Positions 41,993 to 52,380 of a stretch of DNA of 64,000 bases are shown here, one piece after another. Where the stretch lies: positions 62,001 to 126,000 of the forward strand of contig SVOA01000003.1 of the NCBI GenBank assembly GCA_015066635.1, written 5' to 3'. Below the pieces are notes generated by a model. The model saw only the letters and a program-made list of their open reading frames with translations. It ran no database searches and was not told the DNA's origin. The position numbers and the translations under genes were made by a program. Within the stretch, counting starts at the first letter, position 1. Each line of letters opens with the position of its first letter. This stretch comes from Oscillospiraceae bacterium. Its GTDB lineage: Bacteria; Bacillota; Clostridia; Oscillospirales; Acutalibacteraceae.

Positions 41993-43333
41993 TTATTTGT
42001 AATCTTTTTTCCCGTTCTTTTCACGCTCTCTGATAACATATCTTGTCGGCGTGCCTTCAAGCCCGAAAACCTCTCTTATCTGATTGTCAATATATCTCTG
42101 ATAGCTGTAGTGAAAAAGGTCTTTGCTGTTGACAAAGCAAACAAATGTCGGCGGTCTTGTCGATGCCTGAGTCATATAGTAAATTTTGAGTCTCTTTCCC
42201 TTATCCGTGGGCGGCTGAACTCGCGCGGTAGCCGCGGCAAGAATTTCATTGAGCTTGCCCGTCGAAATTCTCATTGTATTCTGGTCATTAACAAATTTAA
42301 TAAGCTCGTAAAGTCTGTCGAGTCTCTGTCCTGTTTTTGCAGAGATAAACACAATGGGAGCATAGCTCATAAATGCAAAATCTTTCATAAGCGACTTTCT
42401 TGTCTTATCCATTGTGTGAGTGTCCTTTTCAACGGCGTCCCACTTGTTTACGGCGATAATACAGCCCTTTCCCTGCTCGTGAGCTATGCCTGCAACCTTG
42501 GAATCTTGCTCGGTAAAACCCTCTGTGCCGTCTATCATAATAACGCATACGTCGGCTCTTTCAACAGCCATTCTCGCACGGATAACCGAATATTTCTCTA
42601 TCTGGTCGTCAACTCTGCTCTTTCTGCGAAGTCCCGCAGTATCAATAAACACAAAACGTCCGTGCTCATTTTCAACAACCGTATCGGTTGAATCTCTTGT
42701 GGTACCTGCGATATTGGACACAATAGCCCGTTCCTCGCCTGATATAGCGTTTACAAGCGAAGATTTGCCGACATTCGGCTTGCCTATAACGGCAACCTTA
42801 ATCATATCGTCGTCGTATTCGTCCTCCTCGTCATCGGGAAGGTACTTTAAAACCTCATCAAGCAAATCGCCCGTTCCGTGACCGTGAACGGAAGAAACGG
42901 CAACGGGATCTCCGAGTCCGAGATTGTAAAACTCGTAGAAATCCGCAGGCACTTCTCCGACCGTATCGCATTTATTGACGCACAGTACAACGGGTTTACC
43001 GCTTTTCTGAAGCATTGAAGCAACCTCGGAATCGGTTGCAACTATTCCGCTTCTTATATCGGTTACGAGTATTATTACGTCTGCGCTGTCTATGGCAAGC
43101 TGAGCTTGACGCCTCATCTGTGAGAGAATTACGTCATCGGAGTATGGCTCTATTCCGCCTGTATCAACAAGCATCATTGTTCTGCCGAGCCACTCGCATT
43201 CGCCGTAAATACGGTCTCTTGTAACACCGGGAGTATCGTCAACAATAGAAAGTCGCTGACCTATTAACTTGTTAAAAAGCGTGCTTTTGCCGACATTGGG
43301 TCTGCCGACAATAGCAACAACGGGTTTTGACAT
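41993..43333 (-). CDS. der: ribosome-assembly GTPase Der (EngA)
   Basis: Double GTPase needed for 50S subunit maturation. The 446-residue protein has two G domains: VGRPNVGKST with DTPGVTRDR and NKCD, then IGKPNVGKSS with IAGTTRDS, DTAGLRRKS and NKWD. A C-terminal KH-like domain (QASTRPPTFVCFVN) follows. The track ORF starts 25 codons upstream. The ATG after GGGGGAAATAACA yields the standard N-terminus MSKPVVAIVGRPNVG. It follows rpmF by 105 bases with no evident terminator between them, so read-through from yceD-rpmF is likely. Confidence 0.96.
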   Translation of the reverse strand: MSKPVVAIVGRPNVGKSTLFNKLIGQRLSIVDDTPGVTRDRIYGECEWLGRTMMLVDTGGIEPYSDDVILSQMRRQAQLAIDSADVIILVTDIRSGIVATDSEVASMLQKSGKPVVLCVNKCDTVGEVPADFYEFYNLGLGDPVAVSSVHGHGTGDLLDEVLKYLPDDEEDEYDDDMIKVAVIGKPNVGKSSLVNAISGEERAIVSNIAGTTRDSTDTVVENEHGRFVFIDTAGLRRKSRVDDQIEKYSVIRARMAVERADVCVIMIDGTEGFTEQDSKVAGIAHEQGKGCIIAVNKWDAVEKDTHTMDKTRKSLMKDFAFMSYAPIVFISAKTGQRLDRLYELIKFVNDQNTMRISTGKLNEILAAATARVQPPTDKGKRLKIYYMTQASTRPPTFVCFVNSKDLFHYSYQRYIDNQIREVFGLEGTPTRYVIREREKNGKKDYK

Positions 43334-43438
43334 TGTTATTTCCCCCATATCCGGGCATATATGCCTTTTAAACACGAATAAAAGGCGGGGAAGATACACC
43401 TTCTCCACCTTCTGAATTGCGCATAATCAAAGATGCAA

Positions 43439-43624
43439 TTACGCTTCTTCTTTAACTATTACCTGTCTGCCGTTGTAGTAACCGCAGTTACCGCAAACTC
43501 TGTGAGCTCTCTTGTACTCACCGCAGTTAGGGCACTTCTGAAGCTCGGGCGCACTCATTCTCCAAACATTAGAGCGTCTCTTGTCTCTTCTTGCTTTTGA
43601 AACTCTTCTCTTAGGTACTGCCAT
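43439..43624 (-). CDS. rpmF: 50S ribosomal protein L32
   Basis: A 61-residue ribosomal protein with the L32 start MAVPKRRVSKARRDKRRS and a zinc ribbon CPNC...CGNC (about residues 32-35 and 45-48). It therefore belongs to the zinc-binding C+ form. It lies 36 bases downstream of yceD, the standard bacterial pairing. Confidence 0.97.
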   Translation of the reverse strand: MAVPKRRVSKARRDKRRSNVWRMSAPELQKCPNCGEYKRAHRVCGNCGYYNGRQVIVKEEA

Positions 43625-43660
43625 TTTAATTACTCCTTTATAAAACGAATTATTGTCGGG

Positions 43661-44134
43661 TTAATCGAGAAACTTTTTGAGTGCCTCAAGCCGCGGGTCA
43701 ACGGGTTTTTTGCAATCGCACTGTTTCTCATTGAGGTTGGTGCCGCAATATATACAGAAGCCTTTACAGTCCTCGCGGCACAAAACCTTTGTAGGTAATG
43801 ACAGAAGTACATCCTCCCTGACAAGCTCGTCGAGATTGAAATTGAGGTCATCCACAAGATAAAACATATCGCTGTCATCGTCATTAAGCTCGGTAACAAG
43901 CGTATGCTTTACGGGAACGGTCATTTCCCTTTTAACCTCAGCGGCACAACGGTCGCACTGTGTCTCAATCGTAAAGCCTGCCTCGGCGTCCAGACTGACT
44001 ATGCCTGTTCTGTTATACACAGAACCCTTAACCTTAATATTTTTTACAACGTCGCAGTTGTCCGGAGAGAACTCGTAACTGAATTCTCTTGACTGCCCGT
44101 CACAGTTAAAAATAGGTTTAAGATCAATAAGCAT
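43661..44134 (-). CDS. YceD/DUF177 family protein
   Basis: A 157-residue protein of the YceD family, which is almost always found in front of rpmF and is linked to 23S rRNA processing and ribosome assembly. Family features are the CDRCAAEV pair near residue 62, the DELVREDVLLSLP segment, and the Cys cluster CREDCKGFCIYCGTNLNEKQCDC, which probably binds a metal. It is the promoter-proximal gene of yceD-rpmF-der, with GACGAGG as ribosome site. Confidence 0.9.
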   Translation of the reverse strand: MLIDLKPIFNCDGQSREFSYEFSPDNCDVVKNIKVKGSVYNRTGIVSLDAEAGFTIETQCDRCAAEVKREMTVPVKHTLVTELNDDDSDMFYLVDDLNFNLDELVREDVLLSLPTKVLCREDCKGFCIYCGTNLNEKQCDCKKPVDPRLEALKKFLD

Positions 44135-44165
44135 AAATATACCTCGTCATACTAACGCAACAAGT

Positions 44166-44194
44166 ATTATATACATATATTTCGGTTTTGTCAA
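44166..44194 (-). promoter_or_regulatory. consensus sigma-A promoter of yceD-rpmF
   Basis: Minus-strand TTGACA, 17 bases, TATAAT: a perfect consensus promoter, fitting a ribosomal-protein operon. Confidence 0.9.
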
Positions 44195-44212
44195 CTCTAA
44201 ATTTTACACTTA

Positions 44213-44251
44213 TAAAAAAGCATAAAGCCACCGCATTCGCGCAGTGGCTTT
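44213..44251 (-). terminator. terminator of the pgi-P-loop unit
   Basis: Minus-strand AAAGCCAC pairs with GTGGCTTT. Inner TGCG/TGCG with wobbles closes a CGAA loop, and ATGCTTTTTTAT follows. Confidence 0.8.
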
Positions 44252-44267
44252 GAGTTATTGTAAACAA

Positions 44268-44687
44268 TCAGTTGATTTTTTCCGAGAAATCGAAAATTCT
44301 CTTAGGAAGATTCTCGAGGTCGGTTGAGATTGTAAATGTGAAATGTGTAGATGACTTCTCGCCGAGTTCATTGACCTTCGCAAGGAAATCTGCAAGCTGC
44401 TCATAGTCTCTGGTGCCGATTCTGAAGGTTGCGTCAACAAAGATGTCCGTAATGTCGTAGTCGCCGGCGCAGATACCGCTCAGAAAACCGTAAAATGCGT
44501 CAAAGCCGCTGACTGCATAATCATCAGTTGCAACAAGTCTGACACGGGAGCTGACATCGTATGTAAGCTTTGTTTCCTTTTCGACGCAGACAACGCTGCC
44601 GTTTGAGCTTGCCATAGCAGCATTAACTTCATCTACCAGTCTTTTGGTTTTACCTGAGCCTTTATGGCCGATAATAAGAGATATCAT
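44268..44687 (-). CDS. small P-loop ATP-binding protein of unknown function
   Basis: A 139-residue cytoplasmic protein. The Walker A motif GHKGSGKT (7-14) is clear. A hydrophobic strand ending in Asp, ITDIFVDATF (about 80-89), may serve as Walker B. The rest alternates short strands and helices. I recognise it only as a stand-alone P-loop protein of Firmicutes, sometimes labelled as PilT-like in databases; no pilus genes are present, so that label is doubtful. It lies 54 bases after pgi with GGAGGAG as ribosome site and shares the terminator, so it is probably co-expressed with pgi. Confidence 0.75.
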   Translation of the reverse strand: MISLIIGHKGSGKTKRLVDEVNAAMASSNGSVVCVEKETKLTYDVSSRVRLVATDDYAVSGFDAFYGFLSGICAGDYDITDIFVDATFRIGTRDYEQLADFLAKVNELGEKSSTHFTFTISTDLENLPKRIFDFSEKIN

Positions 44688-44741
44688 TATAATCTCCTCC
44701 TGTAATTTATTTATAACCGCAATAAGCGGATTTTAACTTAA

Positions 44742-46079
44742 TCAGGAAAGCCTTTTAAGGAGGTCTTCCCTTCTGTCCTCGTAACCGGGCTTACCGATAA
44801 GAGCAAACATATTTTTCTTATAGCTCTCAACTCCGGGCTGATTAAAGGGATTTACTCCGAGCAGATAGCCCGAAACCGCGCACGCTTTTTCAAGGAAATA
44901 TACAAGATAACCGAATTCGTACTCGTTCATCTCGGGAAGCTTGAGAATAATATTGGGAACTCCGCCGTCGTAGTGAGCAAGTACGGTGCCCTGAAATGCC
45001 TTACTGTTAACAAAATCCATTGTCTTGCCCGCAAGGAAATTAAGACCGTCCGCGTTGCCGTCCTCACTGTTTATTGTAATGGAGTGCTTGGGTTTCTCAA
45101 ATACGACAGCAGTTTCAAAGAGAAGTCTCTCTCCGTCCTGAATAAACTGTCCCATTGAGTGAAGGTCGGTGGAGAATATTGCAGACGAAGGGAAAAGTCC
45201 CTTATTGTCCTTACCTTCCGACTCGCCGAAAAGCTGCTTGAACCACTCATTCATCATGGTATAGTCCGGCTCGTAGGAAACCATCATTTCGACCGATTTA
45301 CCCTTGCGGTAAAGTATGTTTCTTGCCGCGGCGTATTTATAACAGTCGTTCTTTTCAAGATCGCTGTCGCAGTATGCGGCTCTTGCGTCTGCCGCGCCCT
45401 GCATCATTTTATCAATATCGCAGCCCGCTGCGGCTATGGGAAGAAGTCCGACAGCCGTTAGAACGGAATATCTGCCGCCTACATCATCGGGAACGACAAA
45501 GGTTTCATAACCTGCCTTGTCGGAAACTTCTTTTAACGTTCCTTTATGTCTGTCTGTTGTAACATAAATTCTGCCTGCCGCTTCTTCTTTGCCGTATTTT
45601 TCCTCAAGCAGTTCCTTGAAAATTCTGAAAGCAACCGCAGGCTCGGTTGTAGTACCCGACTTTGAAATAACGTTTACCGAAAAATCGTTCTTTTGGCAAA
45701 TCGAATAAATATCGTAAAGCGCAGATGAGCTGATACTGTTACCGCTGAAAAGAATTACGGGAGTTTTCTCTGCAATAAGATTATAATTCTGAGATTTACA
45801 GAATTCAATAGCGGCTCTTGCCCCTAAATAACTTCCTCCGATTCCTATAACAACAAGCACCTTTGAATCTGCCTTAATCTTTGCGGCAGCCTTTTTGATG
45901 CGCTCAAATTCATCTCTGTCATAATTAACGGGAAGGTCTATCCAGCCTAAAAAATCGCTACCCTCGCCGCTTTTTTCCCTTAACAGTCTGTCGGCGTTTT
46001 TAACCTCGTCGGAAATGGCTTTGAAATCTTCCTCCGACACAAAACCGTTAAGATATTTCGTATTAAGTTTTACACCCAT
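44742..46079 (-). CDS. pgi: glucose-6-phosphate isomerase
   Basis: Interconverts glucose-6-phosphate and fructose-6-phosphate. The 445-residue length fits the short Firmicute enzyme. Motifs include [17 protein letters not shown] (about 77-93), [16 protein letters not shown] (about 137-152), the catalytic Glu region [23 protein letters not shown], the later Glu-containing [18 protein letters not shown], and the C-terminal [18 protein letters not shown] with the catalytic Lys. The ATG follows GAAGGAG. A TTGAAA/TAAAAT promoter is present upstream. Confidence 0.96.
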   Translation of the reverse strand: MGVKLNTKYLNGFVSEEDFKAISDEVKNADRLLREKSGEGSDFLGWIDLPVNYDRDEFERIKKAAAKIKADSKVLVVIGIGGSYLGARAAIEFCKSQNYNLIAEKTPVILFSGNSISSSALYDIYSICQKNDFSVNVISKSGTTTEPAVAFRIFKELLEEKYGKEEAAGRIYVTTDRHKGTLKEVSDKAGYETFVVPDDVGGRYSVLTAVGLLPIAAAGCDIDKMMQGAADARAAYCDSDLEKNDCYKYAAARNILYRKGKSVEMMVSYEPDYTMMNEWFKQLFGESEGKDNKGLFPSSAIFSTDLHSMGQFIQDGERLLFETAVVFEKPKHSITINSEDGNADGLNFLAGKTMDFVNSKAFQGTVLAHYDGGVPNIILKLPEMNEYEFGYLVYFLEKACAVSGYLLGVNPFNQPGVESYKKNMFALIGKPGYEDRREDLLKRLS

Positions 46080-46149
46080 TATTAAGTTTTCTCCTTCAAA
46101 GACCCTTTACATCGGGATCCTTTTTTACGTTCTCTTTTTTATCGTTTAT

Positions 46150-46178
46150 ATTTTAACCTATAATTGATTTTATTTCAA
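46150..46178 (-). promoter_or_regulatory. sigma-A promoter of pgi
   Basis: Minus-strand TTGAAA and TAAAAT, 17-base spacer, about 70 bases upstream of the pgi ATG. The rest of the 175-base gap is AT-rich with no other feature seen. Confidence 0.6.
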
Positions 46179-46254
46179 CAGCAAAATGCTATTTTTTATA
46201 AAATACATTACATTAAACATAAATAAATATTATTTTTAAGCAAAATCACGATTT

Positions 46255-47406
46255 TTAAAAAACGGCGCTTAAAATTACGGTCAGTTTTTCAATAAAATTC
46301 AGCTTTTCAATTTCTCTGTCCGATTCAAGACTGTATCTCGCAATTTCATCAGAATCAAGCGTGAAAATCACATAGCCGAAAAGCTGTCCCTTCTCAACGG
46401 GAGCCTCAACGTCAACGGGCAGTTCAACCGTCTGCTCAATGCTCCCCTCTTTGCCTTTCGGTACGAGAATGCCCGTACTGTCTTTGATAACGGGAGTAAT
46501 TCTATCCTCTTTACCGCCCAGAACGTTTATATCGGTAATAAGCGACATATCCGGCTCCGGAGTAACAAAGGCATAGTTGGCAAAGCCCCAGTCGAGCATG
46601 GCGCGTGCCGAATTAAATCTGTCCTTACTGTTATCGCTGCCCATTACAACCGCGATAAGCGACAGCCCGTCCCTCTTTGCCGTGGCACTGATACAGCATC
46701 CCGCTTTTGAGGTAGTTCCCGTTTTAAGTCCTGTTGCGCCGTCGTAAAATCTTATAAGCTTATTCGTGTTTGTAAGCTCCGTAGCGCCGTTTCTGAGCGT
46801 ATCCGTCCAGATATTCGTATATTTAAGTATAAGGTCGTGTTTGAGAATCTCTCTTGACATAAGCGCAATATCGTAAGCGCTTGTATAATGGTTATCGGTC
46901 GTGTCATCAAGTCCCGTGCAGTTTTCAAAATGCGTATTGTTCATACCCAATTCGTTGGCTCTGTCATTCATCATTTTTACAAAAGCCGTGTCGCTGCCTG
47001 CAACAAGCTCTCCAAGAGCCGTACACGCGTCGTTTGCGCTCGCAACCGCCGATGCTTTAATTAAATCGTCAACGCTCATCTGTTCTCCCTCTTTAAGCCA
47101 TATCTGAGAGCCGCCTTTTTCTGCAGCGTTTCTGCTGACCGTAACCGTATCTTCGAGCGAAATTTTACCGCTTTCGACTGCCTCGGATATTAAAAGCAAG
47201 GTCATAATTTTTGTAACCGACGCGGGACACAGCCTTTCGTCCGCGTTATAACCCATAAGCACTGTCCCTGTCTCTGTTTCCATAAGAAGCGCCGATTTGC
47301 ATTTTACTTCAACCTGCATTTCGGGATAATCTTCCGCATTTACGCAAATACTGAATACCGACAGCACCAGTATTGCCGCCGTAATTACTGAAATTAGTTT
47401 TTTCAT
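46255..47406 (-). CDS. D-alanyl-D-alanine carboxypeptidase (low-molecular-weight PBP, DacF/PBP5 type)
   Basis: Trims the terminal D-Ala of peptidoglycan stem peptides outside the membrane. It has a signal peptide (MKKLISVITAAILVLSVFSICVNA, 1-24) and peptidase S11 catalytic motifs: PASVTKIM with nucleophile Ser 63 and Lys 66, SAN at about 123-125, and GLKTGTTSKAG at about 226-236. A C-terminal PBP5-like beta domain follows (about 280-383). The end FIEKLTVILSAVF could be an amphipathic membrane anchor. GGAGGTG precedes the ATG. DacF-type enzymes can act in sporulation, but no sporulation neighbour supports that here. Confidence 0.92.
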   Translation of the reverse strand: MKKLISVITAAILVLSVFSICVNAEDYPEMQVEVKCKSALLMETETGTVLMGYNADERLCPASVTKIMTLLLISEAVESGKISLEDTVTVSRNAAEKGGSQIWLKEGEQMSVDDLIKASAVASANDACTALGELVAGSDTAFVKMMNDRANELGMNNTHFENCTGLDDTTDNHYTSAYDIALMSREILKHDLILKYTNIWTDTLRNGATELTNTNKLIRFYDGATGLKTGTTSKAGCCISATAKRDGLSLIAVVMGSDNSKDRFNSARAMLDWGFANYAFVTPEPDMSLITDINVLGGKEDRITPVIKDSTGILVPKGKEGSIEQTVELPVDVEAPVEKGQLFGYVIFTLDSDEIARYSLESDREIEKLNFIEKLTVILSAVF

Positions 47407-47450
47407 ATCACACCTCCGAAAATTCTTACTAAAGTGTATGACAAATCAAG

Positions 47451-47479
47451 TTGTAAAAATGATATTTGTATGATATAAT
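47451..47479 (+). promoter_or_regulatory. sigma-A promoter of ligA
   Basis: TTGTAA and TATAAT with a 17-base spacer, about 39 bases before the ATG. Confidence 0.65.
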
Positions 47480-47499
47480 TTATAAGTAAAAATCAATGA

Positions 47500-49503
<2,004 letters not shown>

Positions 49504-49514
49504 AAGAAAATAAT

Positions 49515-49544
49515 AAAAAGCAGTTCTGACGAACTGCTTTTTTT
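49515..49544. terminator. bidirectional terminator between ligA and proC
   Basis: AAAAAGCAGTTC and GAACTGCTTTTT around TGAC, with A and T runs. Confidence 0.88.
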
Positions 49545-49549
49545 GTCAT

Positions 49550-50341
49550 TTAATGCTTGCCGAGTTCTTCGTTTCGTTTATACGCCGCCTCAACAGCATC
49601 GGCAAACAAGTTATACACTTCTCCGTTTTCGAGGACTTTAACACCCTCTATCGTACTGCCTCCCGGAGAGCAGACATCGGTTTTCAGTTTATCTGCCCTC
49701 TCCCCTGTTTCAAGGAGCATTTGCGCAGAGCCGAGCATAGTTCTTGCAGCAAGTCTCAAACTCAGGTCGTAATCAATTCCGAGCTTTTCTGCGCCTTTTG
49801 CAACAGCGTCCGCTACCATATACATATAAGCAGGACCGCAGCCCGAAACTGCACAGCCGACGTTCATAAGCGCCTCATCAATAAAATCAAAGCTGCCTGC
49901 AAATTTCATATCACCCAAAAATGCAGAAAGAGCAAAATCCGTTACGTTGGAATTACGGCAATAAAGAATTTCTCCTTTGCCTATTCTTACGGGAGTATTC
50001 GGCATAATGCGGATAATCGGAATTTCGTCAGACAGTTTTGCCTGCAAGGTGCTGATTTCAACTCCTGCAAGCATTGTTATAATAACGGGCTTATTTGTAA
50101 TTAAAATATCTTTAATCTCCTCAAGCGCGCCGTCAAGAGTCTGAGGCTTTATCGCAAGGAAAACTGCCTCACAACAGTTTGCCGCATCCTTTGCGCTTCC
50201 GTGTCTGCATCCGAGTTTTTGCGCAAGAGTTTTTGCTTTATTTTCATCTCTGTCGCAAAATAGAATATCCTTTGTTGTGAGCGAAAGCGCATTTCCGAGC
50301 GCCGAGCCCATATTTCCGCAACCAATAAAACCGTACTTCAT
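49550..50341 (-). CDS. proC: pyrroline-5-carboxylate reductase
   Basis: Last step of proline synthesis: reduces pyrroline-5-carboxylate with NAD(P)H. The 263-residue protein begins MKYGFIGCGNMGSALGNAL (Rossmann GxGxMG), continues with VFLAIKPQ and RIMPNTPVRIGKG, and ends with the family signature in SPGGSTIEGVKVLENGEV. The track ORF starts 39 codons earlier inside proA. The ATG after AGGAGAT is the natural start. It is last in proB-proA-proC, 10 bases after proA. Confidence 0.95.
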   Translation of the reverse strand: MKYGFIGCGNMGSALGNALSLTTKDILFCDRDENKAKTLAQKLGCRHGSAKDAANCCEAVFLAIKPQTLDGALEEIKDILITNKPVIITMLAGVEISTLQAKLSDEIPIIRIMPNTPVRIGKGEILYCRNSNVTDFALSAFLGDMKFAGSFDFIDEALMNVGCAVSGCGPAYMYMVADAVAKGAEKLGIDYDLSLRLAARTMLGSAQMLLETGERADKLKTDVCSPGGSTIEGVKVLENGEVYNLFADAVEAAYKRNEELGKH

Positions 50342-50351
50342 TTTGTATCTC

Positions 50352-51611
50352 CTATCTGATATTGCCATTGCCGTAAACAACATATTTATACGTTGTGAGT
50401 TCGCGAAGTCCCATAGGGCCTCTTGCGTGAAGTTTCTGAGTGGATATACCCATTTCACAGCCGAGTCCGAATTCTCCTCCGTCCGTAAAACGGGTTGAGG
50501 AATTTACATATACCGCAGCGCTGTCAATATTCTGAGTAAAGTACCTTGACGCTTCGCTGTCAGAGGTAACTATCGCTTCACTGTGTCCCGTAGAATGAGC
50601 CGAAATATGCTCAACCGCTTCTTTGTAACCGTCAACGCATTTTACCGCGAGTATATAATCAAGAAATTCGGTATCGAAATCCTTTTCCCCGGCTGTTTTG
50701 CCGTCAATAAAAGAAGCGGCAAAAGAGTCAAGACGAAGTTCAACGGGAATAAGACCGTTTTGTACTCTCCTGTCAACAAGTCGTTCCTTAACGAGCGGCA
50801 GAAACCTCTCTGCTATCGCTTTATCAACAAGCAGAACTTCCTCTGCATTACAAACGCTCGGGCGGCTTGTTTTAGCGTTCTCAATAATATTCAAAGCCAT
50901 TTCAAAATCAGCCGATTTTTCTACATAAACGTGGCAGATACCCGTACCCGTTGCAATACAGGGCACGGTTGCGTTTCTGACGCAGGCGTTTATAAGTCCT
51001 GCGCCGCCTCTTGGAATTAGCAGGTCAATATAACCGTTTGCGGTCATAAGCGTATTTGCGCTCTCGTGCGAAGTGTCACCGACAAGGTTTATGCAATTCT
51101 CATCAAGACCCGCGTTTTTAAGTCCTTGCTTTAAAGCGCCGACAATAGACAAAGCCGAGTTGAACGCCTCCTTGCCCGAGCGAAGGACACAGCAGTTGCC
51201 GCTTTTGACAGCAAGAGCCGCCGCATCGCTTGTTACATTGGGACGGCTTTCGTAAATGATAGCAATAACTCCGAGCGAAACGGAAACCTTTGTTATTTTA
51301 AGTCCGTCGTTTCTTGTATGCTCGTCAAGGACAAGCCCGACGGGGTCGGGAAGCTTCGCAACCTCTCTGATACCGTCTGCCATTGCCTTAATTCTGTCGG
51401 AATTAAGCATAAGTCTGTCGCACATTACGTCGGAAATAACGCCCTTTGCTTTTTCCATATCGGAACTGTTTGAAGCAAGAATACTGTCTGTATTCTTTTC
51501 AAGAGCGTCAGCCATACACTCAAGCGCCTTGTTCTTTAACACGGTATCGGCATTACGAAGGCAGCTTTGAGCAGACTTTGTTTTTTTGAGCATTTCTTTC
51601 ATATCAAACAT
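50352..51611 (-). CDS. proA: gamma-glutamyl phosphate reductase
   Basis: Second step of proline synthesis: NADPH reduction of glutamyl-5-phosphate. The 419-residue aldehyde-dehydrogenase-fold protein has GVIAIIYESRPNVTSDAAALAVKSGN, LIPRGGAGLINACV, the catalytic Cys in ASRPSVCNAEEVLLVD, and FTDGGEFGLGCEMGISTQKLHARGPMGLREL. The start overlaps the proB stop by 8 bases. AAGGTGA serves as ribosome site. ProB and ProA probably form a complex that channels the labile intermediate. Confidence 0.95.
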   Translation of the reverse strand: MFDMKEMLKKTKSAQSCLRNADTVLKNKALECMADALEKNTDSILASNSSDMEKAKGVISDVMCDRLMLNSDRIKAMADGIREVAKLPDPVGLVLDEHTRNDGLKITKVSVSLGVIAIIYESRPNVTSDAAALAVKSGNCCVLRSGKEAFNSALSIVGALKQGLKNAGLDENCINLVGDTSHESANTLMTANGYIDLLIPRGGAGLINACVRNATVPCIATGTGICHVYVEKSADFEMALNIIENAKTSRPSVCNAEEVLLVDKAIAERFLPLVKERLVDRRVQNGLIPVELRLDSFAASFIDGKTAGEKDFDTEFLDYILAVKCVDGYKEAVEHISAHSTGHSEAIVTSDSEASRYFTQNIDSAAVYVNSSTRFTDGGEFGLGCEMGISTQKLHARGPMGLRELTTYKYVVYGNGNIR

Positions 51612-52377
51612 TTTTATTCACCTTAAATCTTGTTCCTACGGGTTTGCCCTCTATGGCGTCATAGATGTTATTCGGGTTCTTTCCGTTAACTATAATCATC
51701 TCACAACCGAAGCCTGCGCAGATTTTTGCCGCCTCAAATTTAGTGAGCATTCCGCCCGTACCGAATTTTGTACCCGAACCGCCTGCAAGCGCATATTTAT
51801 TGCTGTCAAGACTGTCGACCTCACGGATAAGCTTTGCATCGGGGTCGTTTCTCGGGTCGCTTGTGTAAAGACCGTCAATATCGGAAATAACAATAAGCAA
51901 ATCGGCATCAACGCTTTTTGCAACTATTGCGCCGAGCGTATCGTTGTCGCCTATTACTATTTCTTCTGTTGAAACAGTATCATTTTCATTGATAATCGGT
52001 ATTGCCTTTAATTCAAGAAGTTTTGAAAGTGTGTTGCTGAATTTCTCGTGTCTGACGGGGTTTTCTATATCGTCGCCCGTAATAAGAAGCTGAGCAACTA
52101 TATGATTATATTCGCCGAAAAGTTTATCGTAAATATACATAAGCTCGCACTGACCGACTGCGGCGGCGGCCTGCTTAGAAGCAACATCTGAGGGCTTTTC
52201 GCTGAGTCCGAGTTTGCCGACGCCCATACCGATAGCGCCCGACGAAACAAGTATTATTTCATGACCTGCGTTTTTAACGTCGCTAATGGTTTTGCAAATC
52301 TTCTCAACAAGTCTGACATTAAGAAGTCCCGTGGGATGCGTTAATGTGCTTGTACCGATTTTAATAACAACCTTCAT
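51604..52377 (-). CDS. proB: glutamate 5-kinase
   Basis: First, feedback-controlled step of proline synthesis. The 257-residue amino-acid-kinase domain shows VVIKIGTSTLTHPTG, IILVSSGAIGMGVGKLGL, PIINENDTVSTEEI, FGDNDTLGAI-type GDNDTLGAIVAKSVDADLLIVISDIDGLYTSDP and GTGGMLTKFEAAKI. The C-terminal PUA domain present in E. coli ProB is absent, as in many Firmicutes. Starts 3 bases after mtaB ends. Confidence 0.95.
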   Translation of the reverse strand: MKVVIKIGTSTLTHPTGLLNVRLVEKICKTISDVKNAGHEIILVSSGAIGMGVGKLGLSEKPSDVASKQAAAAVGQCELMYIYDKLFGEYNHIVAQLLITGDDIENPVRHEKFSNTLSKLLELKAIPIINENDTVSTEEIVIGDNDTLGAIVAKSVDADLLIVISDIDGLYTSDPRNDPDAKLIREVDSLDSNKYALAGGSGTKFGTGGMLTKFEAAKICAGFGCEMIIVNGKNPNNIYDAIEGKPVGTRFKVNKNV

Positions 52378-52380
52378 TTT

